Shown: positions 63,687 through 64,000 of the stretch, in pieces | Layout of the letters: each line of letters begins with the position of its first letter | How positions within the stretch are numbered: the stretch's first letter is position 1 | Assembly: GCA_964518215.1 (NCBI GenBank) | Contig: CAZFFP010000001.1 | Coordinates: 46,605 to 110,604 of the forward strand | Length of the DNA stretch: 64,000 nucleotides | From: CAYSGX01 sp964518215 | GTDB lineage: Bacteria; Bacteroidota; Bacteroidia; Chitinophagales; CAIOSU01 | Direction of reading: 5' to 3' | The notes under the pieces: generated by a model | The model's input: only the letters and a program-made list of their open reading frames with translations | Databases searched by the model: none | What the model was told of the DNA's origin: nothing | Translations under genes and position numbers: made by a program

Positions 63687-64000
63687 ATGACAGCTATTAC
63701 CAAACAAATCGGAATATGGTTAGACCATTCCAAAGCACACATTATCGGACATCATGACGGCAGCGCTTTTATTATTGAATCTGTGGATTCTCCTTTTGAG
63801 CGTTTTAAAAGAGAAGACGGTGAAGTAAGCGATAAAACCCGTTTTTCTCCCAACCCCGAACATGCTTCCAACAACGAATTTCGAAAGCATAACATCGCTC
63901 AGAATGAACTCAATGAATACTTTAAAATTCTTGAGAACAAACTGACCGAATATGATGAAATACTTCTCTTTGGACCTACAACTGCTAAGGAGCAATTAAT
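63687..64000 (+). CDS. Hypothetical protein, truncated by the window edge
   Basis: An ATG at 63687 opens a frame that runs off the right edge (104 codons visible). It begins TAITKQIGIWLDHSKAHIIG, and later has NIAQNELNEYFKILENKL and EILLFGPTTAKEQL. The GIWLDHSKA pattern followed by a helix and FGPxxAKE is seen in Bacteroidota hypotheticals with an eRF1/host-attachment-like fold; this link is from memory and weak. The minus-strand frame opposite is a shadow. Confidence 0.7.
   Translation, partial: MTAITKQIGIWLDHSKAHIIGHHDGSAFIIESVDSPFERFKREDGEVSDKTRFSPNPEHASNNEFRKHNIAQNELNEYFKILENKLTEYDEILLFGPTTAKEQL

Noticed and set aside
1..64000. CRISPR arrays, prophage or rRNA genes
   Set aside because: No regularly spaced direct repeats, no phage structural genes and no rRNA sequence were seen in the window.

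Overview
This 64-kb window comes from a Bacteroidota genome, probably a draft or metagenome assembly of the Chitinophagales/Saprospirales/Flavobacteriales type. The evidence is six proteins ending in type IX secretion (T9SS) sorting domains, a PorE-like OmpA lipoprotein, a free-standing GldM C-terminal module, an HmuY/TonB haem locus, SufE/SufT and bacilliredoxin genes, a zinc-less L32, AT-rich composition, and promoters of the Bacteroidota form TTG-N18..20-TAnnTTTG. Two runs of exactly 100 N (21397-21496 and 35953-36052) are scaffold gaps of unknown true size, and each interrupts a gene.

Layout. 0.1-12.7 kb: a secreted PHM-like copper protein, a T9SS subtilase and a lipoprotein, pyruvate dehydrogenase E2, ClpP, a cluster of palindromes, a T9SS protein, a Fic protein, a GldM-C protein, an M20 dipeptidase and dapA. 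13-17.6 kb: accA, tRNA-Asp, a GIY-YIG gene squeezed between that tRNA and a broken second tRNA-Asp, yceD-rpmF, and hisB-hisH. 17.6-25 kb: a TPMT-like methyltransferase, a TSUP transporter, ferredoxin, a DUF212 membrane protein, acyl-CoA dehydrogenase, an aminotransferase with a gap, sufE-sufT-bacilliredoxin, and a T9SS protein.

25.1-32.1 kb is the highlight: a sulfur amino-acid operon behind what reads as a complete cysteine attenuator. A consensus promoter is followed by a 26-codon leader with seven consecutive Cys codons, a 9-bp intrinsic terminator, and an alternative pairing that would use up the 5' arm of that terminator. Downstream come cysM, a Mec-like JAMM peptidase, a CysO-like sulfur carrier and a MoeB-rhodanese activator (the protein-thiocarboxylate route to cysteine), then a ParDE-like toxin-antitoxin pair, metX, homoserine dehydrogenase and a ceramidase-like membrane protein.

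32-48 kb: a haem-type locus (T9SS-sorted HmuY-like protein, TonB receptor, HmuY lipoprotein), atpD-atpC, two decayed paralogous YadA-head-like genes flanking a T9SS protein, a serine hydrolase lipoprotein, and hisA-hisF-hisIE (the second half of a split histidine operon). 46.8-64 kb: an MBOAT/SGNH acylation pair, a DUF2723 glycosyltransferase with a LysM domain, a GIN-domain pseudogene, the PorE-like lipoprotein, an Smr protein, a methyltransferase, small envelope proteins, a membrane-fused peroxiredoxin-like protein, an FGGY kinase, Dps, agmatine deiminase, a phasin-like coiled coil, and a truncated hypothetical gene at the right edge.

All functional calls rest on motifs read by eye. No database search, folding program or alignment was run.
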